Below are positions 36,391-48,060 of a stretch of DNA of 64,000 nt, one piece after another. This stretch comes from Cristatella mucedo. Taxonomy: Eukaryota; Bryozoa; Phylactolaemata; Cristatellidae. Numbering within the stretch: the first letter of the stretch is position 1; every line of letters begins with the position of its first letter. The stretch spans positions 4,715,001-4,779,000 of the forward strand of contig WPIO01000003.1 in assembly GCA_009760855.2 (NCBI GenBank). The letters run 5' to 3'. The notes below the pieces were generated by a model. It did not search any database. It was not told the DNA's origin and was given only the letters and a program-made list of their open reading frames with translations. The position numbers and the translations under genes were made by a program.

Positions 36391-37562
36391 CTTATGCTAA
36401 ATTAAGTGTGCGAAGCGATGAGCTAGAGGCCCTCCTCTGCTAGGTCAAAATAACTTGAAACTTAAAAATCATTTTCGGTAAAAGAGTGATGCTAATAATA
36501 GGCCTTCTAAAGAATTTTGGTACAGCACAAAAAGTTTAATATGAATAAAAGTATACATTAATAGCTAAATCTAATATATACGATGCGCTTTTTTACGAAG
36601 TCATCAAAGTTGAACTGAAGTTTAATCAATCAAAGTTGTAAGGAATTTTTTATATGGTGCTAACATATGACTAGACAGCGCTTGTCAAGTTAAGGCTTCA
36701 AGCAAAGATCTGACTCCCACTAAGACAGGTGCATTACTTTTTTCCAGCTTTTTCACCAAGATAATGATTCAATCAGATACAGGGTGCTATTAAAAATATC
36801 TCTGTCAATAACATATGTTCATCACAACGAGCCAAGCCCATCAAAAACGAGCTCAAACTAGCAGACAAAATAAAGTGATAGCACAGCCAAGGAGAAAGTT
36901 GATCAGCTTCGAGCTTTATAAATTTAGTCATAAATACTTATTTCTTCAAAATTAGTAAAGCAAAGTGACCAAAGATTGGGCCATCGAACAATTTTCACAG
37001 CAAAAGTTTAAATATCTGAAATCCCTCAGCACTCAATACTACAGGGCAATCAATGGGGAGATAACGCGATTAAAAAAACAGCTGACTAATTTTTTGCTCG
37101 ATTGCCAGGGCCTCATGGACTTCATATAATAAAGCAAGCAGTAAATTAGAGCATAGCATAGCAATATTTTTACCCCAACAGGTTACTTGTAAAACTAAGA
37201 GCAGTCTAAGCGACAAGAAAAGGAACGGAGCTCATCAAAATCCAATAAATGTAATTAGCAGATAGGCAGGAGTGGGCTACATGCAGAGACCCAGGCTGGA
37301 ATTTCTCCCAGTAAACCCATTCAATACTTTCCTTATCGCGATCCATTAAGAGCAAACTAATAAACCTACTCACAAGCTCGGTAGCTACCTATTTCACGTA
37401 TTATTTTTACGATAGTACTGGGAAATTAACTTCTTTCAAAGATAGCTAGCATCTTGCTTCAAAAATAGGTGGAACTGAAGGGACTCGACTGGTATGTGAG
37501 CACTGATAGTATATTTTTCCGGCTAAAAGTAGAAAGGTAGCAGCCTATAAAACAATAGTAAG
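36391..37562. other. Unrecognised; carries a repeat shared with 16085-16320
   Basis: 36780-37030 aligns with 16085-16320 (GAGCTCAAA; TTAGTAAAGCAAAGTGACCAAAGAT). No exon was found. Confidence 0.4.
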
Positions 37563-40500
37563 CATTCTCGCCTCCTGACGTAAAGCCGTCCAAAAAGCAT
37601 TCGTGGTCGTTGCAGGATTCTTCCGAAAACCGAAGTTCTTGCTAACATCGTAGACGGAAAATATACAGCTAAGACCTGTTTAAAGTTATTCTGATTGTTA
37701 TTTAACCGTAGGGCTGAAGAAATTATGCGACTCTGGATATCTAAATGCTTATGGCTTCGGGCTGCTGGGAATCCCAGACTGGTTGATGTGTTAGCTACAC
37801 CTGTACCTATTAACCTACATTGTAGTTATGATCGTCAGCAGCTGTTATTGCTTCGTCATCGTGGATCAGATGATTCCTAGATATTAGCATTGTTGCTAAG
37901 ATTCAGGAACAATGCATTAACAAAGGAAAAGCACCCAGTAACTACCCTGGTGGCCAGAACCGCCAGTTCAGATGCTGCTCGTTGGGCAGGATCTGGGAGC
38001 TGAGTACCCGCTCGTTTGGTATTCATAGCATTGTTTCGAACCACTCAGCACCCTCCCCCACCTGCCTCACCGTAAAAATCTCTAACTTAATGGTCATCAG
38101 GCCTGTTGTAACTCGATCGGCCTGACTTTACGCTTGCTTTTGGAATCGTCGCTCAATGTGCAATAAGTGTCTGGTAATTAGTGACCTTATTTCTGAAAAA
38201 TGTATCGACCTGCTCACCCTTAATGAAACTTGGCTAAAATCAATAAACTGACCGGAAATAAAAGACCCTACTCCATCTGGTTTCTTGTCTTTTACAGCCC
38301 AAGATGGAAAAAACTGGAGGTGGAGTTGCTTTTATCGTGCGCTCGAAATTCAACTTCAAGCCATTTGCAGTGCCCTCGAAGCAGTCTTTTAAATCAATTG
38401 TCTTGGTCTCATCCGCAAAGAAGCTACCGATAGTGACAGTAGTCTATTGCCAACCAGGTACCAAATCTTCTTTTGTCTTGGATTTCTCCGATCTCATTTT
38501 GATTCTGTGTGCAAGAAATCAATCGTTCCTCGGTATTGGTGATTTTAACGTTCACTTTAATAACTTTTTTGACGCTTCCAGCTCTGAATTTCGTGCATTG
38601 ACTTACTCATTTAGCCTTGTGCATCACCTGCATGACCCGACTCACATCAAGGGTAACACACTCAACCAGATTTTCTCATGTAACTGCACTTTGTCATCAC
38701 CAATTATCACCAAATCCTACTCATCTGACCACATGCAGATCTCAAACAATCTACAGTGTTTCCACACCTCCTCCTCTAAAATAACCTGTGAATCGCTGAA
38801 CCTCATGACCCTTGACATCGATGCTGTCCGTCCGAGAATATCAGCTTCACCTCTGATGCTCAGTCCTCATTCCGATCCCTCATCATTGGTAGATAGCTAC
38901 ACCACTACACTAGCTGACACGCTCGACGAGTTTGCACCTCTGACTAAGCCCACTGTGAGCCCCCGCCCAGACGGCATGTGGTTTACCATAGACATTAAAC
39001 TAGTCAGGTCTACTACTCGAAAGATAGAAAAACCAAACGCAAGATATGGACTGACTGTCCATCGACAGGCATATGAAGACTACTGTAGGTCGTACCAATC
39101 AATCCTAGCAAAGGCAAAGTCTAGCTTTTATAGAAACAGTGTTGAATCAGCGATGCACAATCCGAAAATGCTGATGTCGACGATCAACCATCTTCTCAAA
39201 CTCTCCAATATTAGCACCTGACCTGATGATCCTTGTGACTATCTTGCCGATCGTTTCTCTCGATTCTGTGTGTAGACGATAGACAACATCCGGGAATCCG
39301 TCCCTGCGATGACAATATCTCCACTAGCATACTGTGCCCCGACTCCTGGCTGCACCTAAATGTCTACATTTAAGCGGATCATTAGTGATCTAGTCTTGAA
39401 GTTCGTATCTCAATCGTAGAAGACAACAAGTCCGCTAGACCCTTTACCCTCTCTCCTGCTCATACGTTGCATTGATCTGCTGCAGCAATGCATAACCAAC
39501 ATCATTAATATGTCATTAGCGTCAGGTCATGTCCCAGCACCTTTCAAAATGTGGTAGTCAGGCCACTTCTACAGAAATTGACACTAGTCCAAGAGAACTT
39601 AAGCAACTACCACCAAGTCTCCGTTCTTAAATTCATATCAAAGACACTGGAACGTGTCGTGGGGTACCAGCTAAACTCATATATTGAAACCTAACACCTT
39701 GCTAGTAAGTTCCAGTCTGGCTTTAGAGCTAATCACTCCGCAAAGTCAGCATTGCTAAGGGTATGCAACGATCTACTTATGAAAACAGGCATGGGTAGAG
39801 TGCCTCTGCTTGTTTTTCTCGATATTTTGGCAGCTTTTGGTGCCATTGATCGCAAAGTTCTTTTAGAGCGCCTCTTATCTCACCTGAGCCTCACTGGCAC
39901 TGCACTGCAGTGATTCACATCCTATCTCAGTGGGAGACTTCAGTGTATTGACGTGAATGGAGAAAGACCATCTGAGGTACCTCTGAAATATGGGGTACCT
40001 CAGGGCTAAATGCTAGGCGCGATTCTTTTCACGGTTGATACTCTTCCTCTTGCTAATGTGATTGCCAAGCACAATCTAGGCTTTTAATGCTATGCCGATG
40101 ATATTCAGTTATACCTTTGCCTTGATCCCTCCCAGAATTTGAGTGCCTGAAATGCTCTCAACTCACTTGCTGCATGTATTGATGACATCCGCACATGGAT
40201 GGCAGGAAAATTTGTAAAACTAAGTGATAAAACCAACTTACTAGGTTTTGGCCAACCCAGTGTGATTCACAGATTGCAAAGGCTGAAGCTAAAATCTGGC
40301 TCTACCAGCATATCTCCAGGTGAGTCAGCTCGAAATCTAGGTGTCATATTGCAAAGCGACCTTTCGTTAGATGACCATATCTACTCCACAGTAAAATTTG
40401 CCTATCTTTAGCTTCACAAGATTGCCGAAATTCGGGCTTATTTAGATAAGGATACCACATCCAAGTCGGTCCATGCATTAATGACATCCCGTCTTGACTT

Positions 40501-41190
40501 CTGCAACTCACTGCTGATTGGCCTACCAGCATGTGCGATCAATCGATTCCAGCTGGTGCAAAATTCTGCAGCTAGGGTTGTCTGTCGTGAGTGTTGCAGT
40601 TGCCACATTATTCCTCTTCTCGCCGACCTGCACTAGCTACCAGTCAAGCAACGGATTGACTTCACGGTTTGGTCGCTCACTTTTAGGTCATTTCATCGTT
40701 TGGCTCCAACCTATCTCTCAGATATACTCCCCATCAGGCCAAGTATCGTACCACCTGCTTTTCGGATTCCAACAGTATTCCAATACCTCATACAAACCTC
40801 AAATCCATTGGAGACCGGGCATTTAGTTCGTATGCTCCCAAAGCCTAAAACTCATTCCCGACTTGCGTCAGAACATCCCCTGACCTGACCACATTTAAAA
40901 AGAACTTAAAGACACAATAATTTAGGAAAGCATTTAGTAGATCATTGTGATTCGTCTTTTATGTGCCTATTCGTGCTGACACTGTGCATGTTGCCACTGA
41001 ATACATTTGCATGCTGATCCAGTGCATGTCACCCCCAGAAATGTTATTTATTTTGTTTGTTTATCTAGCATGATATTACTAACCATTCAATTGCCTTTCC
41101 CTTGCAGCAAATGTAAAGCGCTAGAGAGAAAGATTGAGTTCTCTGACGGCGCTTTATCAAGTGCATTATTATTATTATTTTATTATTATA
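37563..41190 (+). mobile_element. Near full-length L2/CR1-like LINE, copy B (dead)
   Basis: About 3.6 kb, collinear with copies A and C. The 5' end starts at ATTCTCGCCTCCTGAC, shared with copy C. The 5' part is followed by the endonuclease and linker (38304-39221 open), the RT with SAAF-type remnants near 39830, a YADD box still readable as CYADDIQLYL near 40090-40120 (in a shifted frame), the C-terminal region (40500-40890), the 3' UTR, the terminal motif and a (TTA)n tail at 41165-41190. Frameshifts and stops disable it. Confidence 0.9.
38304..39221 (+). pseudogene. Endonuclease and linker segment of LINE copy B
   Basis: 305 codons, the longest open LINE segment here. It has GGGVAFIVRSKFNFKPF, VVYCQPGT, the GDFNVHF box (GIGDFNVHF), DPTHIKGNTLNQIF, and the SDH box (SYSSDHMQI), then the linker ending in MLMSTINHLL. 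The N-terminal catalytic part (ENGIDLLALTETW equivalent) lies upstream in another frame because of a small deletion near 38290, so the ATG at 38304 is not a real start. It nicks target DNA in active relatives. Confidence 0.8.
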
Positions 41191-41868
41191 CTTGCTCTAT
41201 CACAGAGCCGACAGTCAAAACTAATACTGTATTGAAAGGAGTGATAATATCGCCAAAATGTGGAAGCAGATAATTCGTCGGATATTTTTTGAAAGTGGGA
41301 AACTGGTAGTTTTTTTAAATTATTATACACTCCGATTCAAAGGATTTCTTTTAATTACTTTGAAATTTAAATTGATTCCGCTGCTCATACTTTAGGGCTG
41401 CAGAAAATACACTCTTTGAAAGCAAGGGTGAAATTTCACCATAGAATTCATTTAGCTATTGACTTATAGCAGTACAATACCCTAACTTGACCAATAATAT
41501 CCGTTCACTCTTGCAGTCTTTATTAACAAAAACACTATATTTCCAACGTCAATGTAAAATAGTTGCATGCTCCATAAACGAATCAAGTACAAGTTGATGA
41601 TCCAATTAAGATCGCGAAAGAGATTATATTAGTCAGTTTTACTGAACGTGCATACTATCAGCTTGCAAACTCACATTGCCGACGATAGCCTTCCCATAGC
41701 GACGGAGAAATGCCGTTACGAGTATTTTGATCTTTTTGCTGATTTCAAATGTCATAACATAATTGATTATTTCTAAGTAATAATTTTAAGAATATGTATC
41801 CCCTTCGGTTACTCCTCAAAGCACTGAGACTAATCGGGTGTCACACAGGAAAGTTTAGTACAGCCCAC
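41191..41868. other. No recognisable exon; downstream flank of the second leader
   Basis: A donor-like GTGAGTTTGC (minus, near 41680) follows a short open stretch but is unsupported. Confidence 0.35.
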
Positions 41869-41986
41869 TCACAGCCAAAGCAGCTTTCGGTACGCATTTG
41901 GTAGCCAACAGACTCCATCTTCCACAACAAAGAGAAAGTGATAAGCATAGCAGAGTTAGGATAGTTGTTGAGACAGAAAGTAGCAT
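41869..41986 (-). CDS. Second signal-peptide leader exon, paralog of 10424-10541
   Basis: 118 nt from ATG to a donor GT (GTGGGC at 41868), the same length and aligned donor as the first copy. The peptide has a hydrophobic leader (ILTLLCLSLSLCC) then GRWSLLATKCVPKAALAV. Compared with the first copy, the LTLLC, SLSLCC and CVPKAA blocks are kept. After the donor position the frame meets a stop (TAA), unlike the first copy, which supports splicing here. Its next exon was not found; LINE copy B lies 0.7 kb downstream. Either a functional paralog or a recent relic. Confidence 0.5.
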
Positions 41987-42102
41987 GGAAGTAGCAGCTC
42001 AGAAACGCTGGAAATATTGTATCGTAGTCCTTAACAGGAGAGTATTAGTCGATGCATAGGTATTGAGGAACTGAGTTCTACAGTCCGGGACCCTCTGAGC
42101 TA

Positions 42103-42320
42103 AATAATAATAATGATAATGCACAGCTAAAGCTTCTGTCGCCAAATCTCTTTAAGCTGAATAACGAACAGTTAACTTATCGTCTGTACAAGAACTCTGG
42201 GCACGAGGAGGCTGACACTGCTAAAAGCAGTTCAGCTAGGTATGGAGAAGCCAAGCCATGGCCAAGCCTTGTGGGTCAGAGCTAGAACTTCACTCGGTAT
42301 CTGCTGATCAACCGGCAGCC
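42103..42320 (-). mobile_element. Unclassified short element with (ATT)n tail
   Basis: About 200 bp of GC-richer sequence with a (AAT)n run at its left edge (42103-42120, its 3' tail if on the minus strand) and abutting the (AAT)n tail of the next LINE at 42321. The inverted start reads GGCTGCCGGTTGATCAGC. No tRNA promoter boxes were found. Size and tail suggest a SINE-like element inserted at a microsatellite; the family is not recognised. Confidence 0.4.
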
Positions 42321-43027
42321 ATAATAATAATAATAATATTGCACTTGATAAAGCGCCCTCAGAGAACTTAATCTCTTTCTAGGCGCTTTACATTTGCTGC
42401 AAAGTGATAAGCAATAGAATAGTAAGTAAAATCATGCTTGAAAAACAAACAAAATGAATAACATGGTTAGGGGTTACATGCACTGGATCAGCATGCAAAT
42501 GTGGTTAGTGGCAGCATGAACAGTGTCAGCACGCATAAGCACATCGAGGACGAATCACAAGGACCCACTAAATGCTGTCCTAAATAGGTATGTTTTTAAG
42601 TTTCTTTTAAATGTGGTCAGGTCAGGGGATGTTCTGATGCAGGTCGGGAGGGAGTTCCAGGCTGTGGTAGCATACGAGCAAAATGCACGGTGTCCAAAGG
42701 ATTTAAGGTTTGTACGAGGTATTTCTAGACTGTTGGATTCCGAAAAGCGAGTGGTACGATGCTTTGCCTGATGGGGTAGTATATCTAAAAGATAGGCTGG
42801 AGCCATAGAATGAAGAGACCTAAAAGTGAGCGACAAAACCTTGAAGTCAATCCGTTGCTTGACTGGTAACCAGTGCAGGTCGGCGAGAAGTGGAGTAACG
42901 TGGCAACTGCGACGCTCACGACTGACAAGCCTAGCTGCAGAGTTTTGCACCAGCTGCAATCGCCTGATCGCACATGCTGGTAGGCCAGTAAGCAGTGAGT
43001 TTCAGAAGTCGAGACGAGATGTCACGA
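42321..43027 (-). mobile_element. Young 5'-truncated LINE copy K
   Basis: The (AAT)n tail at 42321-42340, inverted terminal motif (AAAGCGCCCTCAGAGAACTT), 3' UTR and C-terminal ORF are well preserved. It ends abruptly near 43027 (GTCACGA) inside another LINE fragment, the usual 5' truncation. Confidence 0.85.
42555..42959 (-). pseudogene. Intact C-terminal end of the LINE ORF
   Basis: 134 codons that keep the family's C-terminus to its natural stop: LLADLHWLPVKQRIDFKVL, LTFRSLHSMAPAYLLDILPH, AWNSLPTCIRTSPDLTTFK, ending TYLFRTAFSGSL. Function is unclear in relatives; it lies after the RT thumb. Useful as the reference for the other copies. Without the upstream RT it is inactive. Confidence 0.8.
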
Positions 43028-43560
43028 CAGCCATCAAATGTTTCCATCTAAAGAGACACGTGGTCAAACCTTCGGGACTTGAAAACTACCCTTGCAGCCA
43101 TATTCACAGCCGTTTGCAACGGCCCAACTTCTTTCGTTGGTAGTCGAAAAAAGGGAATTACAATAATCAAGCCGAGAGAAAACCAAGATGTTATAAAAAA
43201 TTGGTGATAGTCAGTGTGAAAGACAGCTCCAAGTCTTAGATAATTATTATGATATGTGATGGCTAGCTGTAGAAGCAGTCATCTAAATGAAGCCTTTAGA
43301 ATGCAGGTAGCTGTCAATAACAGAACCTAAATTTTGAGCACGCGGAGATGGTTGCACAATAGCATCACCTATTAGAAAAGGAAAGCCTTTATATCCAGCT
43401 ATAAGCTTAGGGCATCCTGTGTGCAGCAGTTCAGTTTTATCGTCAACTAGTAACAAGACATTTTCCGACGTCCAGAATCGAACGTCGGCATGTTAAGCAT
43501 TCAGATTAACACTGTTTGCCACAAATTCCAACAGTTCTAATGACAAATACAGCTGTGTTA
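43028..43560 (-). mobile_element. RT fragment of a second, different L2/CR1-like LINE
   Basis: On the minus strand, frames broken: QLYLSLELLEF, VDDKTELLHTGCPK, PSPRAQNLGSVID, then SRLDYCNSLF and a stretch with AARVVFKSRRFDHVSL. The order is that of the RT palm and thumb, but the wording differs from the main family. It hosts copy K at its left edge. Confidence 0.65.
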
Positions 43561-43561
43561 A

Positions 43562-43980
43562 TTTTGTTACTCACTTTTAGGTCCCTTCGTTCTTAGACTC
43601 CCGCCTACCTATCACAACTATTCTTCAACAAGCTAGCTTTGCAAGATCTGCTTTTCTCTCTGACTTAAATCTTCTAGCATTACATCGGATGAACTTATGA
43701 TAATTTGTGGTTTTCGCTCCTAAATTTCGTGCTCTAAAAGCCTCGACCTCAGTTCTGATTTTCACGGAAATTGTCTCAGTTATTGTCAGTTGTCTTATAC
43801 GTTATTCTGGGTGCTGACATTATACATGCATACACTAACAATGTTTACGTATTGTAAGTGAGCATGCCATCTCTAAATACCTTCTTCATCTTGTAATTTG
43901 GATGGTGATACCAACGAATTTATCACACTACTTCTAAAGCATTTGTCTCGAGCTTAAAAATAAATTAATTTCTCTCAGAT
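43562..43980 (+). mobile_element. Old LINE 3' fragment
   Basis: It starts at the LTFRSL part (TCACTTTTAGGTCCCTTCGT), continues through VFAPKFRALKAS and the 3' UTR (GTAAGTGAGCATGCCATCTC), with a vague end near 43980. Confidence 0.6.
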
Positions 43981-44184
43981 TTATTAACTTTAAATTAATT
44001 TCTCAAGATACATGATAAGTTAATACTAATATTATCCTTAATATCCAAAAATACTGAAAAAGCTATCCCTTTAGTTTATGGGTTGTCAAAGTCGGAAACT
44101 CATGTAATGTAATGTTATGGAAAATTCCCCACATTGCTATAGATCAGCCTCGGGCAACTCCTAGGGTGGTGAAGGCCTCCAATA

Positions 44185-46150
44185 CTAATATTAATGCAAC
44201 TTAATAAGCCACCATCAGAGAACTCGATCTCTGTCTAGGCGGTTTAAATTTGCTGCAAGGGCAAATGCCATTGAATGGTGAGCACAATCATGCTTGATAA
44301 ACAACATGAATGACATGGTTGGGGTGACATGCACAGGGTGAGCATGCAAGTGTAGTAAGAGGCAGCATTCACAGTATCAGCATGCATAATCACACGGTAA
44401 ATGAATCACACGACTCGCTTAATGCAGTCCTAAATAGGCGAACTTTTGAGTTATTTTTAAATGTGGTGAAGTCAGTGGATGTTATGACGCAAGTCTGGAG
44501 TGAGTTTCGGACTTAGGGAGCATACGAACTCGATACATGGCCTCCAAACAATGTGAGGTTTGTACGATGTTTGTACGCTTAGGCTAAATTATGAAGTGAC
44601 CTAAAAGTGAGAGACAAAACCTTAAAGTCGAACGTTACATGACGGATAGCCAGCGAAGGTCGGCGACAAGTGGCCTGATGTTGTAACTGAGATGCTTAGG
44701 ACAAGCAAGCCTAGCTGCTGAGTTTTGCACCAGCTGTAAATGCGTCATTGCACATGCTTGTAGGCCAGCAAGCTGTAAAATACCCAAGTCAAGACGGGAT
44801 GTCACAAATGCATGGACCTAATTGGACGTGGTATCGTTATCTAAGAAAGCAGGAATTATAGCAATGTTATATAGCCGAAATTAAGAAGACTTGACTGTTG
44901 AGCTGATGTTGTCGTCTAACGAGAGGTCGCTTTGGAACACGACACTTAGATTTCAAGTTGATTCAACAGGAGATATGCTGGTGGAGCCAATTTCTAGCAT
45001 GGGCCACTTTAATATCTGCATCACAGTGGGTTTGCCATACATAGTAAATTAGTTTTATCGTGATTTAATTTTAGAAACTTTGCTGTCAGCCATTTGTAGG
45101 TGTCATCAATAATTGCAGCAAGTGAGTTGAGAGAATTCGAGGTGCTAGGAGAGATCAAAGGAAAGATACGACCGTAATCGGCATAGCAGCGAAAGCCTAC
45201 ATTGTGCTTCCAATCACATTTGCAAGAGGGAGGGTAAAAACCGTAAAAAAGAACTGGACCTAGCACGAAGCCCGGAAGTCCCCTATATTTCAGATGTACC
45301 TCGGATGATCTTCATCGATTCACGTCTATACTCTGGAGTCTCCCACTGAGATATGACCAAAACCACTGCAGAGCAGTGCCAGTAATGCCCAGACGAGATG
45401 AGAGGTGCTCTAGAAGAACTTGAAGAACATGAAGCCAGGGAAACGATTGGCTAGATCATCACTGTGATCGCCAGGTAAGGAGCTGGCACGAGAGCAGGGT
45501 ATTAGATGGTTAATCATAGAAGTCTGCATTTTTGGACAATGCAGTTGCGATTCAACAATATTTTATTGAAGCTAGATTTTCTTTTGCTACCATTGACAAG
45601 TACAATTTACAGTATTTCTCGTATGCCAGTGGTTGGAAAGTCTTGATTATAGTAAGCTTTACAGTCTTTTTCCAATCTTGCCCTTAGTAGACTTACCTAG
45701 TTTTTTATCTGAGGTCAACAGAGGCTGTCTGGGCGAGAGCATGCAGTATTCTTAGTCAGAGGTGCAAACTCGTCGAACATGTCAGCTAGTGTCGTGTCGT
45801 AGCAATCTAGTGATGACAATAATATGAAATAAGAATTGAGCAGCAGAGGCCTAGCAATAATTGTCGCAAGGACTGCATCTTTTATCATGGGTTTCGAGGT
45901 TTCGCGATCCACAGGTAATTTGAGATGAGGAGGAATACCTACATTGTTAGCTGGATGAGATCTGCAGTCAGTTAACAAAAATCAGCTATAGTGGTTGGAA
46001 GAAAGTGCAGGTGCATAAGAACGTTTGGTCAACAGTGATAACCTTGATGAGAGAAGGACCATGCAAATGAGCAACAAGAGACAATGAGTCAGTAAGTGCA
46101 CGCAATTAAGTGCTGAAGGCGTCAGATAAGTTACAAAAATTAATGTTGAA
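44185..46150 (-). mobile_element. LINE copy N with internal RT deletion
   Basis: The terminal motif is at 44210-44240 (inverted), followed by the 3' UTR, C-terminal region, and RT part at 45021-45266 (LGPVLF; CYADYG for YADD; IDDTYKWLTAKFLKLNHDKT). At about 45430 the sequence jumps from the LERLSSRLGITGT part straight to the linker (DDLANRF), skipping several hundred bases of RT. The endonuclease remnant continues to about 46150 (frame 45715-45978, DMFDEFAPLTKNT). Confidence 0.8.
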
Positions 46151-47939
46151 GTCACACTTTATTATGAAATATAAATTTATATTCATACTCCTAGACCATT
46201 TTCCTAATTTACCAAGCTGTTACACTAACCCCATATAATCCATCAAAGGTGTGCTGGAATAGATAGGATTAGTGTATTTGTCTAAGACATTTCAAACGTG
46301 GGCACAGTGTTGCCATAGACAGGGCATGCTCAATGACTTGAATTGAAGCAGAGTTTCACTGAACCCAGCATTAACATGCAGCAAGGATAGGAGATTCGGA
46401 GCACGTATTTTTGCTTTTGTTGGGGATTATGTATTTACTTGTTTTGCAAGTCATTTCAGCCAATGGTACTAGATTGCATTGAAGCCCACACGTATTTTTT
46501 GTAATATTTTATAAGTATCATAGACACACACTCACAGTTAACGTTTTTGACGCCATTGAGATTTTAAAATTGAAACTTTTTATTTTGTCCCAGATTATAC
46601 TGGGAATGCACATATGGCAAATACTGGGAATGCTATCGTTAGCTGGGCCAATGCAATCTATAGAGTAAATTATTAGAAAGCTCCCTCTCATGGTATTACA
46701 ATGTCTGAGTGCTCATGATGGATAGTAAATATTCACATCTAATCTAATCCGGAGCTTCGAGAGCTTATCAGTCCTGTCTTCACAGAGGATTTTATTGGAT
46801 GGTGTTGCAGAGTAAGTGATTTTGAGAGTACTTAGGTGGTGTTAATTTTTTGGTACGCTCTATGAACTTTGCAGATCATTTTTGTGAAAGCGAGAGCGAA
46901 ACTTTGCAATAACAAGCTTTAGTGATAAGCAAAGCAGCCCTGGGACTATGCTAAGCTATCACTAGCCTCTCCCTATCTTATCACACAGTCCACGTCCACG
47001 ACGAATCAGTCGCCAGGATATTATGGAATAGGAGACAATTGCGTAACGACTTCCGTAGTTAATGCCCGAAACGAGGATACAAGTCCTGCTTCCATTGAGG
47101 GTGAAATGATCGTAACCACTGGCAGGTCCATAAATCTCTTGGCACGGATTTCTATCGATCATATTATAAAATTAATAGTATATTTAAACTGCTTGCTTGC
47201 GGATAGATACAATTGTGGTGCTGCATTACTTAAAAATAAAAACTCACTCGGCTTCTTCTTACGAACGTGCCATCTCTTTTCTGGGACCGCCCTAGTGTAC
47301 AGATCTTCCGGTACAAGCAATAGAATAGACTAACTCTTTTGAATACTTTATAAACTGAATGTTACTGGTTAGCACTCAAAGGCTGTCAAATATTTTTTGA
47401 GTGGTCATGTTCGAAAGAGGTAGCGATTAGATGCCTTAATTTTGCTGAAAGAGGACTTTTGACCTTCAGTGCATCACCTGGCCAAACATCTTCCGGCAAA
47501 ACGAAGTGTTCGACACAAGAGACTGAATTTTTTCTGATAGAGGATACATGTCTATTAAGTGCTATTTCCGTCATCATTCTGAAATCTATCGTTCTTCTAA
47601 TTAGCAGTGCAGCAGTTACCAGGGTTATCACATGACTTCTTGGAGAGACATCTCAGAAAAGATTGCTGCAAAAGAAAACAGGTACTTTGTTAAAAAACAA
47701 AAAAAATTTAGCTCAACTTAAGATACTCACACAACAATATCAATCCTGATATTCGTCAAATGCTTAAAAACTGCTCTCATCAAGATTGATTCCAGATTGT
47801 TTGATTTAGTTAAACGTGGAAGAGCATTGCACATTCGACTAGCAACAACTATGGAAAGTGACAGCAGTTTTCTTATGGGTCTTCCATCCTTAGGATTACA
47901 GTAATTGTTGTGCCCCTTTTTAAAGACGTGATGGCACAC
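46151..47939. other. Unrecognised; minus-strand frames of unclear nature
   Basis: A minus-strand frame at 47727-47939 ends at a donor-like GTGAGTATC and contains ASRMCNALPRLTKSNNLES, which resembles the C-terminus of LINE ORFs and may be a relic. Frames at 46962-47162 and 47386-47631 are not recognised. Confidence 0.35.
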
Positions 47940-48060
47940 TAGGTAAGGCGGTTGCTTTCACAACCGAGGTCGCAAGGTCGTGAGTTCGATTCCTGCAGTG
48001 GGCGATTCTTTATCGCCACTGCCAGAGGTGATGATAGCCCCAAAAGGCTCTTCTGTCGCT
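47940..48060 (+). mobile_element. tRNA-derived SINE, family distinct from 193-345
   Basis: An A-box-like TAGGTAAGGCGG at about 47940, a hairpin CGGTTG/CAACCG in the anticodon-arm position with TTTC in the loop, and a B-box-like GAGTTCGATTCC at about 47981-47995. Acceptor arms do not pair, so it is not a working tRNA. A unique body follows (GTGGGCGATTCTTTATCGCC). tRNA-like head plus unrelated body indicates a SINE. Confidence 0.5.

Noticed and set aside
47940-48015. Functional tRNA gene
   Set aside because: Acceptor arms do not pair and the T-stem is weak; read as SINE head instead.
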